Positions 16,882 through 25,914 of a stretch of 64,000 bases of DNA are shown piece after piece. The position numbers and the translations under genes were made by a program. The DNA lies in NCBI RefSeq assembly GCF_006094435.1, contig NZ_CP034783.1, positions 5,111,001-5,175,000 on the forward strand. The letters are read 5' to 3'. The stretch is from Pseudomonas sp. MPC6 (GTDB lineage Bacteria; Pseudomonadota; Gammaproteobacteria; Pseudomonadales; Pseudomonadaceae). A model generated the notes under the pieces. The model saw only the letters and a program-made list of their open reading frames with translations. It did no database searches and was not told the origin of the DNA. Each line of letters opens with the position of its first letter. Position 1 is the first letter of the stretch.

Positions 16882-17586
16882 TCAGATGACGACCTGGTAC
16901 TGGAAGCGATCCGAACGGCTGGTGGACTGGGCCAGCTCCACCGGGCGGCCGTCGCGATCGCGGGACAGGGTGAACACACTCAGCGCCGGCAAGTGCCGGG
17001 GCATCATCAGCAACGCGGCTTCTTCGCGGCTGGGCAAACGGGCGCCGATCAGGCTCAGGGTGCGGGTCAGTGGCAGGTCCCGTTCGCTCAAGTACTGCCG
17101 CAGGGATCCGCCGGTGTAGTCGGCCAGCAACGGCGCGTGGCTGGCGCAATAGCGATGACGGATCAGGCTGACCGGCTGGTGGTCGAGCTTGCGCAACGTC
17201 TGCAATTCGATCATCGGGGCCATCTCGGCAAGACCGAGGTGTTGCGCCTCTTCGCGGCTGGCAAAGCAGTAACGGCGCTTGAGCAGCACCGCCTCGACGC
17301 CCAGGCCCTGGGCCGATAACGACTGGCTGTAGGCACTGTCGGCCGCCATCGGATAAATCAGCGGCCGCTCCAGCACTTGAGTGCCCTTGCCCTGGCGGCG
17401 CAACAGGCTGCCTTCGAACACCAGCTCATCGATGGCGCGGCGCAAGGTATGGCGGTTGACCCCGAAACGTTCGGCCAACTGCACCTCCGCCGGCAGGAAA
17501 TCCCCGGCCTGATAATCGGCCAGCTCACGGCGCAGGATGTCGGCCAGTTCGCGGTACACCGGTTCATCTTGTCTAGACAACTGCAT
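16882..17586 (-). CDS. phnF: GntR/HutC-family regulator of phosphonate use
   Basis: A 234-aa transcription factor. The N-terminal winged helix covers about residues 9-75 (GDFLPAEVQLAERFGVNRHT-type helix-turn-helix, followed by LRRAIDELV). The C-terminal part is a UTRA ligand-binding domain. It most likely represses the phn genes from within the operon. The gene sits between phnE and phnG. A perfect 12-bp palindrome covers codons 3-6 of the gene itself, which suggests autoregulation by binding there. Confidence 0.92.
   Translation of the reverse strand: MQLSRQDEPVYRELADILRRELADYQAGDFLPAEVQLAERFGVNRHTLRRAIDELVFEGSLLRRQGKGTQVLERPLIYPMAADSAYSQSLSAQGLGVEAVLLKRRYCFASREEAQHLGLAEMAPMIELQTLRKLDHQPVSLIRHRYCASHAPLLADYTGGSLRQYLSERDLPLTRTLSLIGARLPSREEAALLMMPRHLPALSVFTLSRDRDGRPVELAQSTSRSDRFQYQVVI
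17569..17580. promoter_or_regulatory. Putative PhnF operator at the phnF start
   Basis: TTGTCTAGACAA is a perfect 12-bp palindrome. HutC-subfamily GntR regulators bind closely related TGTnTAGACA-type sites. It encodes residues 3-6 (LSRQ) of PhnF, so a bound repressor would block a transcript reading into phnF. Binding is inferred. Confidence 0.55.
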
Positions 17587-17587
17587 G

Positions 17588-17611
17588 CTTAAAAAAAAGC
17601 GCCCGGGGGCA
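17588..17611 (-). terminator. Possible weak terminator/attenuator between phnE and phnF
   Basis: On the minus strand a GC-rich 5-bp stem (GTGCC and GGCGC around CCCG) is followed at once by eight T residues. It lies between the phnE stop and the phnF start. The stem is short, so termination would be partial at best; it could lower expression of phnF-P relative to the transporter genes. Confidence 0.4.
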
Positions 17612-17623
17612 CCCCTCCGAAAT

Positions 17624-18406
17624 TCAGATGAACCGCTTGCGCAGGCGTTGCGACAGGATGTCGATCAGGCTGACGACGACTATGATGACCAGCAACACCG
17701 CACAGGTCTGGACGAACTGAAAGGCGCGGATGTTCTCCCACAGAATCACCCCGATCCCGCCGGCACCGACCATCCCGACCACCGTCGCCGAGCGCACGTT
17801 GGCCTCGAAACGGTAAAGCGCGTAGGACACCCACAGCGGCATCACTTGCGGAATAACGCCGTAGATCACCTCTTGCAGGGCGCTGGCACCGGTCGCGCGA
17901 ACACCTTCCACCGGGCCCGGGTCGATGGCCTCGACCGCTTCGGCGAACAGCTTGGCGAGCACCCCGGTGGTGCTGATCCACAGCGCCAGCACCCCGGCGA
18001 ATGGCCCCAGCCCGACCGCCACCACAAACAACATGGCAAACACCATTTCGTTGATCGAACGGAAGGCATCCATCACCCGCCGCAGCGGCTGGTGAATCCA
18101 CCAGGGGGTGATGTTCTCGGAGCAGAGAATCCCCAGGGGGATCGAGCAGACGATCGCCAGCACCGTGCCCCACAACGCGATTTGTACGGTGACGATCATT
18201 TCCTTGAGGTAGGCGCGCCATTCGTGGAAGTCAGGCGGGAAAAAATCGGCGGCGAAGGTCGCCATGTTTCCCGAATCGCGGTACAGCGCCATCGGGTTCA
18301 TCTCGGCGCCGTGCCAGGCCCAGGCCAGCAGGACCAGGAACAAGCCCCAACCGGCGTACTGCGGCCAGGTGCGCTTGCCGACAGCTTCAGCGTGCAGAGT
18401 GGTCAT
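17624..18406 (-). CDS. phnE: Phosphonate ABC transporter permease
   Basis: A 260-aa inner-membrane permease with about six helices. The EAA-type loop reads [20 protein letters not shown] near residue 160, which contacts PhnC. A typical [13 protein letters not shown] segment is near 113. It works with PhnC and PhnD in phosphonate import. It is preceded by a REPIN that separates it from phnD. Confidence 0.94.
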   Translation of the reverse strand: MTTLHAEAVGKRTWPQYAGWGLFLVLLAWAWHGAEMNPMALYRDSGNMATFAADFFPPDFHEWRAYLKEMIVTVQIALWGTVLAIVCSIPLGILCSENITPWWIHQPLRRVMDAFRSINEMVFAMLFVVAVGLGPFAGVLALWISTTGVLAKLFAEAVEAIDPGPVEGVRATGASALQEVIYGVIPQVMPLWVSYALYRFEANVRSATVVGMVGAGGIGVILWENIRAFQFVQTCAVLLVIIVVVSLIDILSQRLRKRFI

Positions 18407-18439
18407 AGGGTTTCTCTAAAAATGCGCAATGCAAAAACC

Positions 18440-18539
18440 TGTAGGAGCGAGCTCGCTCGCGATGGTCGTTAACGATGACGCGGGAAGCCTGGAGAAACGC
18501 GGGGCCCTTGAGTTCTTGGCGAGCAAGCTCGCTCCTACA
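18440..18539. repeat. REPIN inside the phn operon
   Basis: Arms TGTAGGAGCGAGCTCGCTCG and complement flank about 50 nt. It lies between phnD and phnE. In transcripts it would form a stable hairpin after phnD, which could protect the upstream phnCD message and raise binding-protein levels (inference). Confidence 0.85.
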
Positions 18540-18555
18540 AGAGCCCCGCGGTGGA

Positions 18556-19569
18556 TCAACCGGCATTGGCGGTCTTTTTATCGGTGGATTTCTCAAGGAA
18601 GGTCAGGCGCTCTTGCAGCTTCGCCAGCTCGGCATCGATCTCGGCCAGGCGCTTGGCCTTGTCCGCCGCCTCAAGCTTGGTGTCGGCATTGATCGTGGTG
18701 CGCTGCTTGAACAGCTCAAGCTGACGGATCGGCAGCAACTGGTCGTCGCTGGAGGCCAGGAACTTGCCCAGCTGCATGCCCTTGAGCACCGCTTTCTCGG
18801 ACTCGGTATCGCCATAGCTGAAGATGAAATCGCGGATCTTGTTCTTCTCGCGATCGCTCAGGGCCTTGCTCCACACCAACGGGTCGGCAGGGATCAGCGG
18901 CGACTTCCAGATCACCTTGAGCAATGCAGCCTTGTCCGGCTGGGTCACTTCCAGGCGGTCCCAGCTTTCCGTGTTGAACGTCGCCACATCCAGTTGCCCC
19001 TTGGCCACGCTCAAGGCGTTGACCTCATGGCTGGAGTTGAGGGTGCGCTTGAACGCGGTGGCCGCATCGACCCCGTTCTTGGCGAACACGTAATAGCCCG
19101 GCACCAGATAGCCCGAGGTGGAATTCGGATCGCCGTTGCCGAAGGTCAGGGACTTAGCGTTTTTCAGCATGTCGTCGACGGAGTTGATCGGGCTGTCCTT
19201 GCGCACGATCAGCAGGCTCCAGTAGCCGGCGGCACCGCTGGCGGCTGCGGTCTGGGCGAAGATCTCGCCATTGGAGCGGTCTACCGCTTCGATGGCGGCC
19301 TTGTTGCCCAGCCAGGCGACGTCGACCTTGTTGAAGCGCATGCCCTGGATCAGGCCGGCATAGTCGGAGGCGAAGGTGGCGTTGATCTTCAGGCCGGTCT
19401 TCTTGTGCATGTCGTCCAGAAACGGCTGCCAGATGCTCTTGAGGTTCTGCGAAGACTCGGTGGACATGATGCCGAAGTTGATGGCTTTATCTTCCGCCTG
19501 GGCGGTGCCCAGTACGCAGCTTGCAAGGAGTGTTGCGCCAGCAAAAACGCGACCGATACGGTTCAACAT
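18556..19569 (-). CDS. phnD: Phosphonate-binding periplasmic protein
   Basis: A 337-aa substrate-binding protein. The start at 19569 gives the signal peptide MLNRIGRVFAGATLLASCVL with cleavage after AQA; AGGA precedes it, while an ATG at 19608 has no such support and overlaps phnC. Mature landmarks are NFGIMSTESSQNLKSIWQPF, DVAWLGNKAAIEA and NPNSTSGYLVPG-like (DPNSTSGYLVPGYYVF). The C-terminus adds a helical tail of about 50 residues (EAADKAKRLAEIDAELAKLQ). Confidence 0.95.
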   Translation of the reverse strand: MLNRIGRVFAGATLLASCVLGTAQAEDKAINFGIMSTESSQNLKSIWQPFLDDMHKKTGLKINATFASDYAGLIQGMRFNKVDVAWLGNKAAIEAVDRSNGEIFAQTAAASGAAGYWSLLIVRKDSPINSVDDMLKNAKSLTFGNGDPNSTSGYLVPGYYVFAKNGVDAATAFKRTLNSSHEVNALSVAKGQLDVATFNTESWDRLEVTQPDKAALLKVIWKSPLIPADPLVWSKALSDREKNKIRDFIFSYGDTESEKAVLKGMQLGKFLASSDDQLLPIRQLELFKQRTTINADTKLEAADKAKRLAEIDAELAKLQERLTFLEKSTDKKTANAG

Positions 19570-19604
19570 GGAAAGGATTCCTGAGGGTGCAAAATGGGGG
19601 GTGT

Positions 19605-20438
19605 TCACACGCGAGCCAGCACCAGCCGGGGCGCGGGTTCGGGGCGGCGGGCCTGCTCGGAAAACATCAGGCTGGCGTCGAGGTCGGCGCCGTACAGATC
19701 ATTGAGGAACTGACTGCTGAGGTCGGCGGCGAGGCCATCGAAATGGATGCGCCCGCCCTTGAGTGCCACGGCACGCGGGCAATAACGCGTGGCGTAATCG
19801 ACCTGATGCAGGGTGACCACCACGGTCTTGCCGTCGCGGCGGTTGATGTCGGCGAGGATCTCCATGACCTTGCGCGCCGACTCCGGGTCCAAGGACGCGA
19901 TGGGCTCATCGGCCAGAATCACCTCGGCACGCTGGGTCAGGGCGCGGGCGATCGCCACCCGTTGCTGCTGGCCGCCGGACAAGGTCGACGCCCGTTGCGC
20001 CGCCAGGTCGGCCAGGCCGACACGGTCCAGGGACTCCATGGCGAACTGTTTTTCCTCGGCATTGAACAGGCCCAGATTGCCGCGCCAGCGTGGCATGCGG
20101 CCCAGGCAGCCGAGCAGCACGTTATCGAGCACGCTGAGGCGGTTGACCAGGTTGAACTGCTGGAAGATGTAGCCGATATCGGCCCGCAAGCGACGAACCT
20201 TGCCATTGAGCCGGCCGGACGCCTGCACTTCCCGCCCCAGCACCTTGACGCTGCCGCCATTGTTGCGATCGCAACAGGCCAGGCCCGCGAGGTGGCGCAA
20301 CAAGGTGGATTTGCCGGAGCCGGAAGCGCCGATCAGCGCGACCATCTCACCGGCACCGATGGTGAGTTGGAGGTCGACCAGTGCAGTCTTGCGCGCAAAG
20401 GTCTTGTTCAGATGATCGACATGGATAGCTGCGTTCAT
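19605..20438 (-). CDS. phnC: Phosphonate ABC transporter ATPase
   Basis: A 277-aa ABC ATPase, first gene of the operon. Walker A is [16 protein letters not shown], the signature is [15 protein letters not shown] and Walker B is [15 protein letters not shown]. It powers import with PhnD and PhnE. A Pho-box-like sequence lies about 70 nt upstream. Confidence 0.95.
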   Translation of the reverse strand: MNAAIHVDHLNKTFARKTALVDLQLTIGAGEMVALIGASGSGKSTLLRHLAGLACCDRNNGGSVKVLGREVQASGRLNGKVRRLRADIGYIFQQFNLVNRLSVLDNVLLGCLGRMPRWRGNLGLFNAEEKQFAMESLDRVGLADLAAQRASTLSGGQQQRVAIARALTQRAEVILADEPIASLDPESARKVMEILADINRRDGKTVVVTLHQVDYATRYCPRAVALKGGRIHFDGLAADLSSQFLNDLYGADLDASLMFSEQARRPEPAPRLVLARV

Positions 20439-20507
20439 GGGCTTCTCTGTCTGGTTGAACAGCCGTCCATGGCCGCTTTGAAGTTCAACCGACTTTAGGC
20501 ACAGGCT

Positions 20508-20525
20508 GTGTCAGCCCTATGACTT
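20508..20525 (-). promoter_or_regulatory. Putative Pho box upstream of phnC
   Basis: On the minus strand the sequence AAGTCATAGGGCTGACAC has two half-sites (AAGTCAT, CTGACAC) spaced 11 nt apart, each 5 of 7 to the PhoB half-site CTGTCAT. It is 70 nt before the phnC ATG. phn operons are known members of the phosphate-starvation regulon. Confidence 0.5.
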
Positions 20526-20631
20526 GCACATGTCGCTGGGTTATCTATTTGATGAAGGTTTTGTGAAAGGTTGAGCCGCAAGGGTCAACCACAGGGTGTT
20601 GAGTTGAATTCACTATCCCTGGACGACCCAC

Positions 20632-20657
20632 AAAAAAGGCGACCCGAAGGTCGCCTT
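20632..20657 (-). terminator. Terminator of the ccm operon
   Basis: On the minus strand AAGGCGACC-TTCG-GGTCGCCTT is followed by a T run. It begins 15 nt after the stop of the lipoprotein gene and closes the leftward ccm transcript. Confidence 0.9.
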
Positions 20658-20672
20658 GTGATGTGCTGACTG

Positions 20673-21083
20673 TTACTGCCCGAACTGCCGTCCCAACCCG
20701 CCCGGCACGCCCTGGATAGTGGTCTCTTCCCACGGCCCGTTGGGGCTGATCGAACGGCTCCAGCCGTTGTTCCAGCGGTAGTAGGTGCGCTGGCGGTAGA
20801 AGGTGTTGGGCTGATCATCGAGCACGTACACGCTGAGCTTGGGATCCCAGTGGCTGCTGCCACCCGGTGGCGGGGCGAAGCTGGCGGAGGTGCGAGGCAG
20901 CGGTTTGGCGGGCTTGGCCGGAATGCTCGGCTTGCTCGGCGTCGGTGCGGTAGACGGCGTCGGGCGGGGCTGCGAAGGCGGGATCGGCGGCAGCGGCGTC
21001 GGTGTCGGCTCGGGTCGCTGGACCGCGCAAGCGCTTAACCCCAAAACCATACTGAGCAGGGTGATACGAGCGATGGCGGTCAT
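20673..21083 (-). CDS. Proline-rich putative lipoprotein
   Basis: A 136-aa protein starting MTAIARITLL, with a signal peptide and lipobox LSAC at about residue 18. A proline/serine/threonine-rich linker of about 45 residues follows, then a folded-looking end with aromatic and Trp-rich sequence (FYRQRTYYRWNNGWSRSI). AGGA supports this ATG; another in-frame ATG at 21101 overlaps the end of ccmI. It is the last gene before the ccm terminator, so it is probably cotranscribed. No function can be assigned; an envelope-anchored role is likely. Confidence 0.75.
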   Translation of the reverse strand: MTAIARITLLSMVLGLSACAVQRPEPTPTPLPPIPPSQPRPTPSTAPTPSKPSIPAKPAKPLPRTSASFAPPPGGSSHWDPKLSVYVLDDQPNTFYRQRTYYRWNNGWSRSISPNGPWEETTIQGVPGGLGRQFGQ

Positions 21084-21097
21084 GGTTGCATTTCCTG

Positions 21098-22300
21098 TCA
21101 TTTATCCGGACTGTCGATGGTCAGTTGTTGCGGTGCGGTGGTGCTGCTGGCCAAGGGCTGGCTGCGACCGATCCATTCGCCCGCCGTGGGTTGGCCGGCG
21201 CGGGAGATGCGTGCAACCAATTGGACTTCAGGGAAGTTCGACAGTTTCAACTGCGGCATCATGGCATCGGCATCGCCCAGTTCGACGGTCGCCGGCAAGT
21301 CGGCCACGGTCAGGCGTTTGGCGGCCAGCGGCGCGGGCGGGCCGGACGTGGCGCGGGCAAAGATGAACACGCTGTCGCCCGGCTGGACCTTGGCCTTGAG
21401 CTCGGGTGAAAGATCCACACGGACCTTGAGCACCGCGGCGACCTTGGCCGCCGGCGCCTGGGCCACCTTGCCGCCGCTGGCGACGAGTTTTTCGCTGGCC
21501 CGCGCAATCCCGCCTTGCAGCGCGGCACGGGAATTGTCCTCCGGCGGCAATTGCGCCAGCAGGCGATTCCAATAGTCGATGGCGTCCTGATAACGCTCGC
21601 TTTCGAACGCGGCGATACCGAGCAGGCCGAGGCTGGTGACCTCCTTCGGATCGGCCTTGAGCGCTTCGTCGGTCAAGGCCTGGACCTTGTCCGACCACTT
21701 CTTGCCGTCGGCGAAGTACTGGGCCTGGGCCCACTGACCGAGCAGCTCCGGCTGACGCCCGGCCAGGCTGACCGTGCGTTCGAAGATCTTCGCCGCGTCG
21801 CCAGGACGCTCCTGAGCCATGTAGGTGCGACCGAGGAAGTACAGGCCTTCAGCCGAATCCGGCTGCGCCTCGACCGCGCGCTCCAGGCGACGGGTCATCT
21901 CTTCCATCGACTGTGGCGCCTGGGCGAATTCGCGGGTCAGCTCGACCTTGTCGCTGGCCCCGAAATGCAGGTACAGGCCAAGGCCCAGCACCGGCACCAG
22001 AATTGCCGCCAGCAAGGGCCACGGTTTGCCCAGGCGCGACACGCGCGGCGCCTCGACGCCTTCGGTGTCCGCCAGCAACTCACGCGCCGCTTCGGCGCGG
22101 CCGGTGTCCATTTGCACGGCGTCGAGAACGCCCCCTTCCTGCTGGGTTTGCAGTTCGGCCACGCGTTCCTGATAGAGCGCGACGTTGAGGGCGGTACGAT
22201 CCTCTTCCAGCTGGGCGCGTCGGCCACGCAGAACGGGGATCAGCAGAAAACTCAGGGCAACCAGTAGCAGCAGACCTGCAGCGAGCCAGAAATCAATCAT
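21098..22300 (-). CDS. ccmI: Cytochrome c biogenesis protein CcmI (TPR, CycH-like)
   Basis: A 400-aa membrane protein. The N-terminus [20 protein letters not shown] is a membrane helix, a second helix is near residue 95, and the periplasmic part carries TPR repeats ([39 protein letters not shown]). CcmI chaperones apocytochrome c to CcmF and CcmH. The start at 22300 overlaps ccmH by 8 nt. Confidence 0.93.
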   Translation of the reverse strand: MIDFWLAAGLLLLVALSFLLIPVLRGRRAQLEEDRTALNVALYQERVAELQTQQEGGVLDAVQMDTGRAEAARELLADTEGVEAPRVSRLGKPWPLLAAILVPVLGLGLYLHFGASDKVELTREFAQAPQSMEEMTRRLERAVEAQPDSAEGLYFLGRTYMAQERPGDAAKIFERTVSLAGRQPELLGQWAQAQYFADGKKWSDKVQALTDEALKADPKEVTSLGLLGIAAFESERYQDAIDYWNRLLAQLPPEDNSRAALQGGIARASEKLVASGGKVAQAPAAKVAAVLKVRVDLSPELKAKVQPGDSVFIFARATSGPPAPLAAKRLTVADLPATVELGDADAMMPQLKLSNFPEVQLVARISRAGQPTAGEWIGRSQPLASSTTAPQQLTIDSPDK

Positions 22301-22766
22301 TCTTGGTTTTATCCAACAGGTGGTCGAGGCGCTCACGCTCCTCGGCAGAGAGCTCATCCTTGGTCGCAGCGCGTTGCACGCGACGACGGCGGACGATCAC
22401 GGCAATGATCACGAAACCGCCCAGCAGCAGGCCGGCGGGGCCGAACCAGAGCACGGCGGTCTTGGCGTTCAGCGCGGGTTTGTAGCGGACGAAATCACCG
22501 TAGCGGTCGACCATGAAATCGATGATCTGCTGGTTGTCCTTGCCCTCGCCGAGCATGCGGAAAATCTCTTTGCGCAGGTCGGCGGCAATCGGTGCGTTGG
22601 AATCGGCGATGTCCTGATTCTGGCACTTGGGGCAGCGCAGTTCTTTGGTCAACTCGCGAAAACGCTCGCGATCGCCTTCCTTGGCGAACTCATAAGTGTC
22701 GATGGCCGCGTGCGCCACGCCGGCCATGCTCAAGCCCAACACCACAGCGGCTATCCAGCGCTTCAT
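22293..22766 (-). CDS. ccmH: Cytochrome c maturation thiol protein CcmH
   Basis: A 157-aa protein with a signal peptide (cleavage after AHA), the redox motif LRCPKCQN near residue 44, and a C-terminal membrane helix followed by a basic tail. It handles reduction of the apocytochrome CXXCH cysteines. It lacks the second TPR part of E. coli CcmH, which is the separate ccmI gene here. ATGA overlap with ccmG. Confidence 0.95.
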   Translation of the reverse strand: MKRWIAAVVLGLSMAGVAHAAIDTYEFAKEGDRERFRELTKELRCPKCQNQDIADSNAPIAADLRKEIFRMLGEGKDNQQIIDFMVDRYGDFVRYKPALNAKTAVLWFGPAGLLLGGFVIIAVIVRRRRVQRAATKDELSAEERERLDHLLDKTKND

Positions 22767-23299
22767 GGCTTGGCCTCATCCACCAGCGCCTGATACTTGG
22801 CCGCCAGTTTTTCGCGCCAGACCTGCTCGTCGATCACCCCGACGAACTTGTCGCGGATGATGCCCTTGGCGTCGATGAAGAACGTTTCCGGGGCACCATA
22901 CACGCCGAGGTTCAGGCCCAACGTGCCCGCATCGTCGCGGATGTCCAGCTGGTACGGATTGTGGAATTCTTCCAGCCACTTCAAGGCATCGACGTTGATG
23001 TCCTTGTAGTTGATGCCGTAGATCAGCACGCCCTTCTCGGCCAGCTTGTTCAGCACCGGGTGCTCGACCCGGCAGGAAATGCACCAGGTGCCCCAGACGT
23101 TGACCAGCGCCGGTTTGCCGAGGAGGTCGGCCCGGGTCAGGATCTTGTCGCCCTGCACCGCGGGCAGGGAGAACTCCGGGAACGGCTTGTTGATCATCGC
23201 CGAGGGCAGCTCGGCCGGGTTCAGGTACAGGCCGCGGTACAGGAACACGGCAACCACCAGGAAAACCGCCAGGGGCAACAGCATCAGCCAACGTCTCAT
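22763..23299 (-). CDS. ccmG: Thiol:disulfide interchange protein CcmG/DsbE
   Basis: A 178-aa periplasmic thioredoxin-like protein tethered by an N-terminal helix (LMLLPLAVFLVVAVFLY). The active site is WGTWCISCRVEHP near residue 75, and the cis-proline loop GAPETFFID is near 138. It supplies reductant for heme ligation. ATGA overlap with ccmF. Confidence 0.95.
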   Translation of the reverse strand: MRRWLMLLPLAVFLVVAVFLYRGLYLNPAELPSAMINKPFPEFSLPAVQGDKILTRADLLGKPALVNVWGTWCISCRVEHPVLNKLAEKGVLIYGINYKDINVDALKWLEEFHNPYQLDIRDDAGTLGLNLGVYGAPETFFIDAKGIIRDKFVGVIDEQVWREKLAAKYQALVDEAKP

Positions 23300-25284
23300 G
23301 CGGTCGCTCCCGTCATGCCCAGTGCTTCACGCACGCGGCTTTTCACCTTGACCCGGTAACGCCGATCCAGCGCCGCCAGCAACCCGCCGAGACCGGTGAG
23401 CAGGCCGCCGAACCAGATCCAGCGCACGAACGGCTTGACGTGCACGCGCACGGCCCAGGCGCCATCGCCCAGCGGTTCACCGAGGGCAACGTAGAGATCG
23501 CGGGTGAAACCGGCGTCGATCCCGGCTTCGGTCATCACCGAATTCTGCACGGTGTACAACCGTTTTTCCGGGTGCAGCACGCTGATTTCCTTGCCATCGC
23601 GGATCACCCGAACGGTGCCCTTGTCAGAGGTGAAGTTCGGGCCTTCGTAGTGCTTGGCGCCTTCGAACACGAATTGGTAACCGCCCAGGTCCATGGATTC
23701 GCCCGGCGCCAGGCGCAGGTCGCGCTCGGCACTGTTCTGGCTCGACAGCACGACACCCAGGGCGCACACGGCAATGCCGAGGTGCGCGATCTGCATGCCC
23801 CAATAGCTGCGGGTCAGGGTCGGCAGGCCTTTGATCAGGCCCTTGTGGCGAGTCTTGTCGACGATGTCGCGAGCGCCGGCCAGCAACACCCAGGCCGCGA
23901 GCATGAAGGTGGCGATCACCGCCCAGTTGAAATCACCGTAAGCGACGCCAGCCACCACCGCCAACGCGGCGCTGCCGAGCAACACCGGGGTCAACATGCC
24001 CACCAGCCATTTGACCGGGGTGTCTTTCCAGCGCACCAGCATGCCGACCGCCATCACCATCATCAGCAACGCCATCAATGGAATGAACAACGCGTTGAAG
24101 TACGGCGGGCCGACCGACAGCTTGGCGCCGGTCATTGAGTCGAGGATCAGCGGGTACAAGGTGCCGAGCAGAATCATCGAAGCCGCCACCACCAGCACCA
24201 GGTTGTTGCCCAGCAGCAGGGTCTCCCGGGACCAGAGGTTGAAGCCGACGTGACTCTTGACCACCGGTGCACGCAGGGCGAACAGCGTCAGCGACCCACC
24301 GACCACAAACAACAGGAAGATCAGGATGAACACGCCACGCTCGGGGTCGGACGCAAAGGCGTGCACCGACGTCAGCACACCGGAACGGACGAGGAAGGTC
24401 CCGAGCAGGCTCAACGAGAACGCGGCGATGGCCAGCAGCACGGTCCAGCTCTTGAACACGCCACGCTTTTCCGTGACCGCCAACGAGTGAATCAGCGCCG
24501 TACCGACCAGCCAAGGCATGAAGGAGGCGTTTTCCACCGGGTCCCAGAACCACCAGCCGCCCCAGCCGAGCTCGTAATAGGCCCACCAGGAGCCCAGCGT
24601 GATGCCGATGCCGAGGAAGGCCCAGGCGACGATGGTCCACGGACGGGACCAGCGCGCCCACGCCGCATCGAGACGACCGCCGAGCAACGCGGCGATGGCA
24701 AAGGCGAAGGCCACGGAGAAACCGACATAACCCATGTACAGCATCGGCGGGTGAACGATCAGGCCGATGTCCTGCAGCAAGGGGTTGAGGTCATGACCGT
24801 CCGTGGGAATCTGCGGCAGGATCCGTTCGAACGGGTTGGACGTCAGGATCAGGAACAGCAGGAAACCGATGCTGATCATGCCCATGATCGCCAGCACCCG
24901 CGCCAGCATTACTTGCGGCAACTGTCGCGAGAATACCGACACGGCGAAGGTCCAGCCGCCGAGGATCATCGCCCACAGCAGCAACGAGCCTTCGTGAGCA
25001 CCCCATACCGCGCTGAATTTGTAGTACCAGGGCAAGGCGCTGTTGGAGTTGTTGGCGACGTAAGCCACGGAGAAGTCGTCGACCATGAACGCATACGTCA
25101 GGCAACCGAAGGCGAACAGCAGAAACGCGAATTGCCCCCAGGCCGCCGGCTGGGCGAGGCTCATCCACAAGCGGTCGCCGCGCCAGGCACCCAGCAATGG
25201 CACCACGGCCTGGACCAGCGCGAAACACAGCGCCAGGATCATTGCCAGGTGGCCCAGTTCGGGAATAAAGATGCCAGAAGTCAT
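23296..25284 (-). CDS. ccmF: Heme lyase subunit CcmF
   Basis: A 662-aa polytopic protein. The tryptophan-rich heme-handling motif WGGWWFWDPVENASFMPWL is near residue 235, after conserved histidine VHPPMLYMGY. A large periplasmic domain near the C-terminus precedes the final helix. It joins heme to apocytochrome c. I start at 25284 (MTSGIFIPELGH) behind AGGAGG; the upstream extension overlaps ccmE and has no match. Confidence 0.95.
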   Translation of the reverse strand: MTSGIFIPELGHLAMILALCFALVQAVVPLLGAWRGDRLWMSLAQPAAWGQFAFLLFAFGCLTYAFMVDDFSVAYVANNSNSALPWYYKFSAVWGAHEGSLLLWAMILGGWTFAVSVFSRQLPQVMLARVLAIMGMISIGFLLFLILTSNPFERILPQIPTDGHDLNPLLQDIGLIVHPPMLYMGYVGFSVAFAFAIAALLGGRLDAAWARWSRPWTIVAWAFLGIGITLGSWWAYYELGWGGWWFWDPVENASFMPWLVGTALIHSLAVTEKRGVFKSWTVLLAIAAFSLSLLGTFLVRSGVLTSVHAFASDPERGVFILIFLLFVVGGSLTLFALRAPVVKSHVGFNLWSRETLLLGNNLVLVVAASMILLGTLYPLILDSMTGAKLSVGPPYFNALFIPLMALLMMVMAVGMLVRWKDTPVKWLVGMLTPVLLGSAALAVVAGVAYGDFNWAVIATFMLAAWVLLAGARDIVDKTRHKGLIKGLPTLTRSYWGMQIAHLGIAVCALGVVLSSQNSAERDLRLAPGESMDLGGYQFVFEGAKHYEGPNFTSDKGTVRVIRDGKEISVLHPEKRLYTVQNSVMTEAGIDAGFTRDLYVALGEPLGDGAWAVRVHVKPFVRWIWFGGLLTGLGGLLAALDRRYRVKVKSRVREALGMTGATA

Positions 25285-25285
25285 A

Positions 25286-25741
25286 TCAACCCTCCTTCGC
25301 GGGTGTCGGGGCGGATTGACCACTGTCTTTCAAGGCCTTGGTCACTTCCGGCGGCATGTACTTTTCATCGTGTTTGGCCAGCACTTCATCCGCCACCACG
25401 ACGCCATCGGCGTTGATTTTGCCCAGGGCGACGATGCCCTGCCCCTCACGGAACAGGTCCGGCAGGATGCCACGGTAGCTGATGGTCACGGATTTGTTGA
25501 AATCGGTGACGATGAATTTCACATCCAGTGAATCGCCGGAACGCGTCAGCGACCCCGCCTCGACCATGCCGCCGGCGCGGATGCGCGTGTCTTGCGGGGC
25601 TTCGCCGTTGGCGATCTGGGTCGGCGTGTAAAACAGGTTGATGTTCTGTTGCAGGGCGCTCAGGGCCAGGCCGACGGCGGCGCCGACGCCGACCAGGATC
25701 GCGAGAATGATGATGAGACGCTTTTTACGCAGGGGATTCAC
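25286..25741 (-). CDS. ccmE: Periplasmic heme chaperone CcmE
   Basis: A 151-aa heme carrier with an N-terminal membrane anchor and a beta-barrel domain. The covalent heme histidine lies in [10 protein letters not shown] near residue 124, in the HxxxY form. The start is a GTG at 25741 (VNPLRKKRL), overlapping the ccmD stop as GTGA; longer ATG-started frames run through ccmD and ccmC and are not real. Confidence 0.94.
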   Translation of the reverse strand: MNPLRKKRLIIILAILVGVGAAVGLALSALQQNINLFYTPTQIANGEAPQDTRIRAGGMVEAGSLTRSGDSLDVKFIVTDFNKSVTISYRGILPDLFREGQGIVALGKINADGVVVADEVLAKHDEKYMPPEVTKALKDSGQSAPTPAKEG

Positions 25742-25914
25742 TTGCCGTTCTCCCGGCGCAAACGACGCGCCTCTTGTTGCAGATACCGCTTGCGGGCCAG
25801 GACCGGCGCCGCCACGTTGAGGACCAGGACCGCCAGGCAGATGCCATAGGCCGACCAGACATACAGGCCGTGATGGCCCATGGCGAAAAAGTCGCCGATT
25901 GAAGCAAAACTCAT
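25738..25914 (-). CDS. ccmD: Heme exporter protein CcmD
   Basis: A 58-aa membrane protein beginning [20 protein letters not shown], with one helix and then a basic tail ([19 protein letters not shown]). It stabilises the CcmABC-CcmE complex that releases heme-loaded CcmE. Its ATG overlaps the ccmC stop (ATGA) and its stop overlaps the ccmE GTG. Length, GHHGLYVW and position are all typical. Confidence 0.93.
   Translation of the reverse strand: MSFASIGDFFAMGHHGLYVWSAYGICLAVLVLNVAAPVLARKRYLQQEARRLRRENGK

Noticed and set aside
16868..17149. N-terminal extension of phnG to 17149
   Set aside because: It lies inside phnF, has arginine/proline-rich nonsense sequence, and a good ribosome-binding site precedes the ATG at 16867.
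24250..25416. 388-codon plus-strand frame opposite ccmF
   Set aside because: Shadow of ccmF, dominated by Gln, Arg and His.
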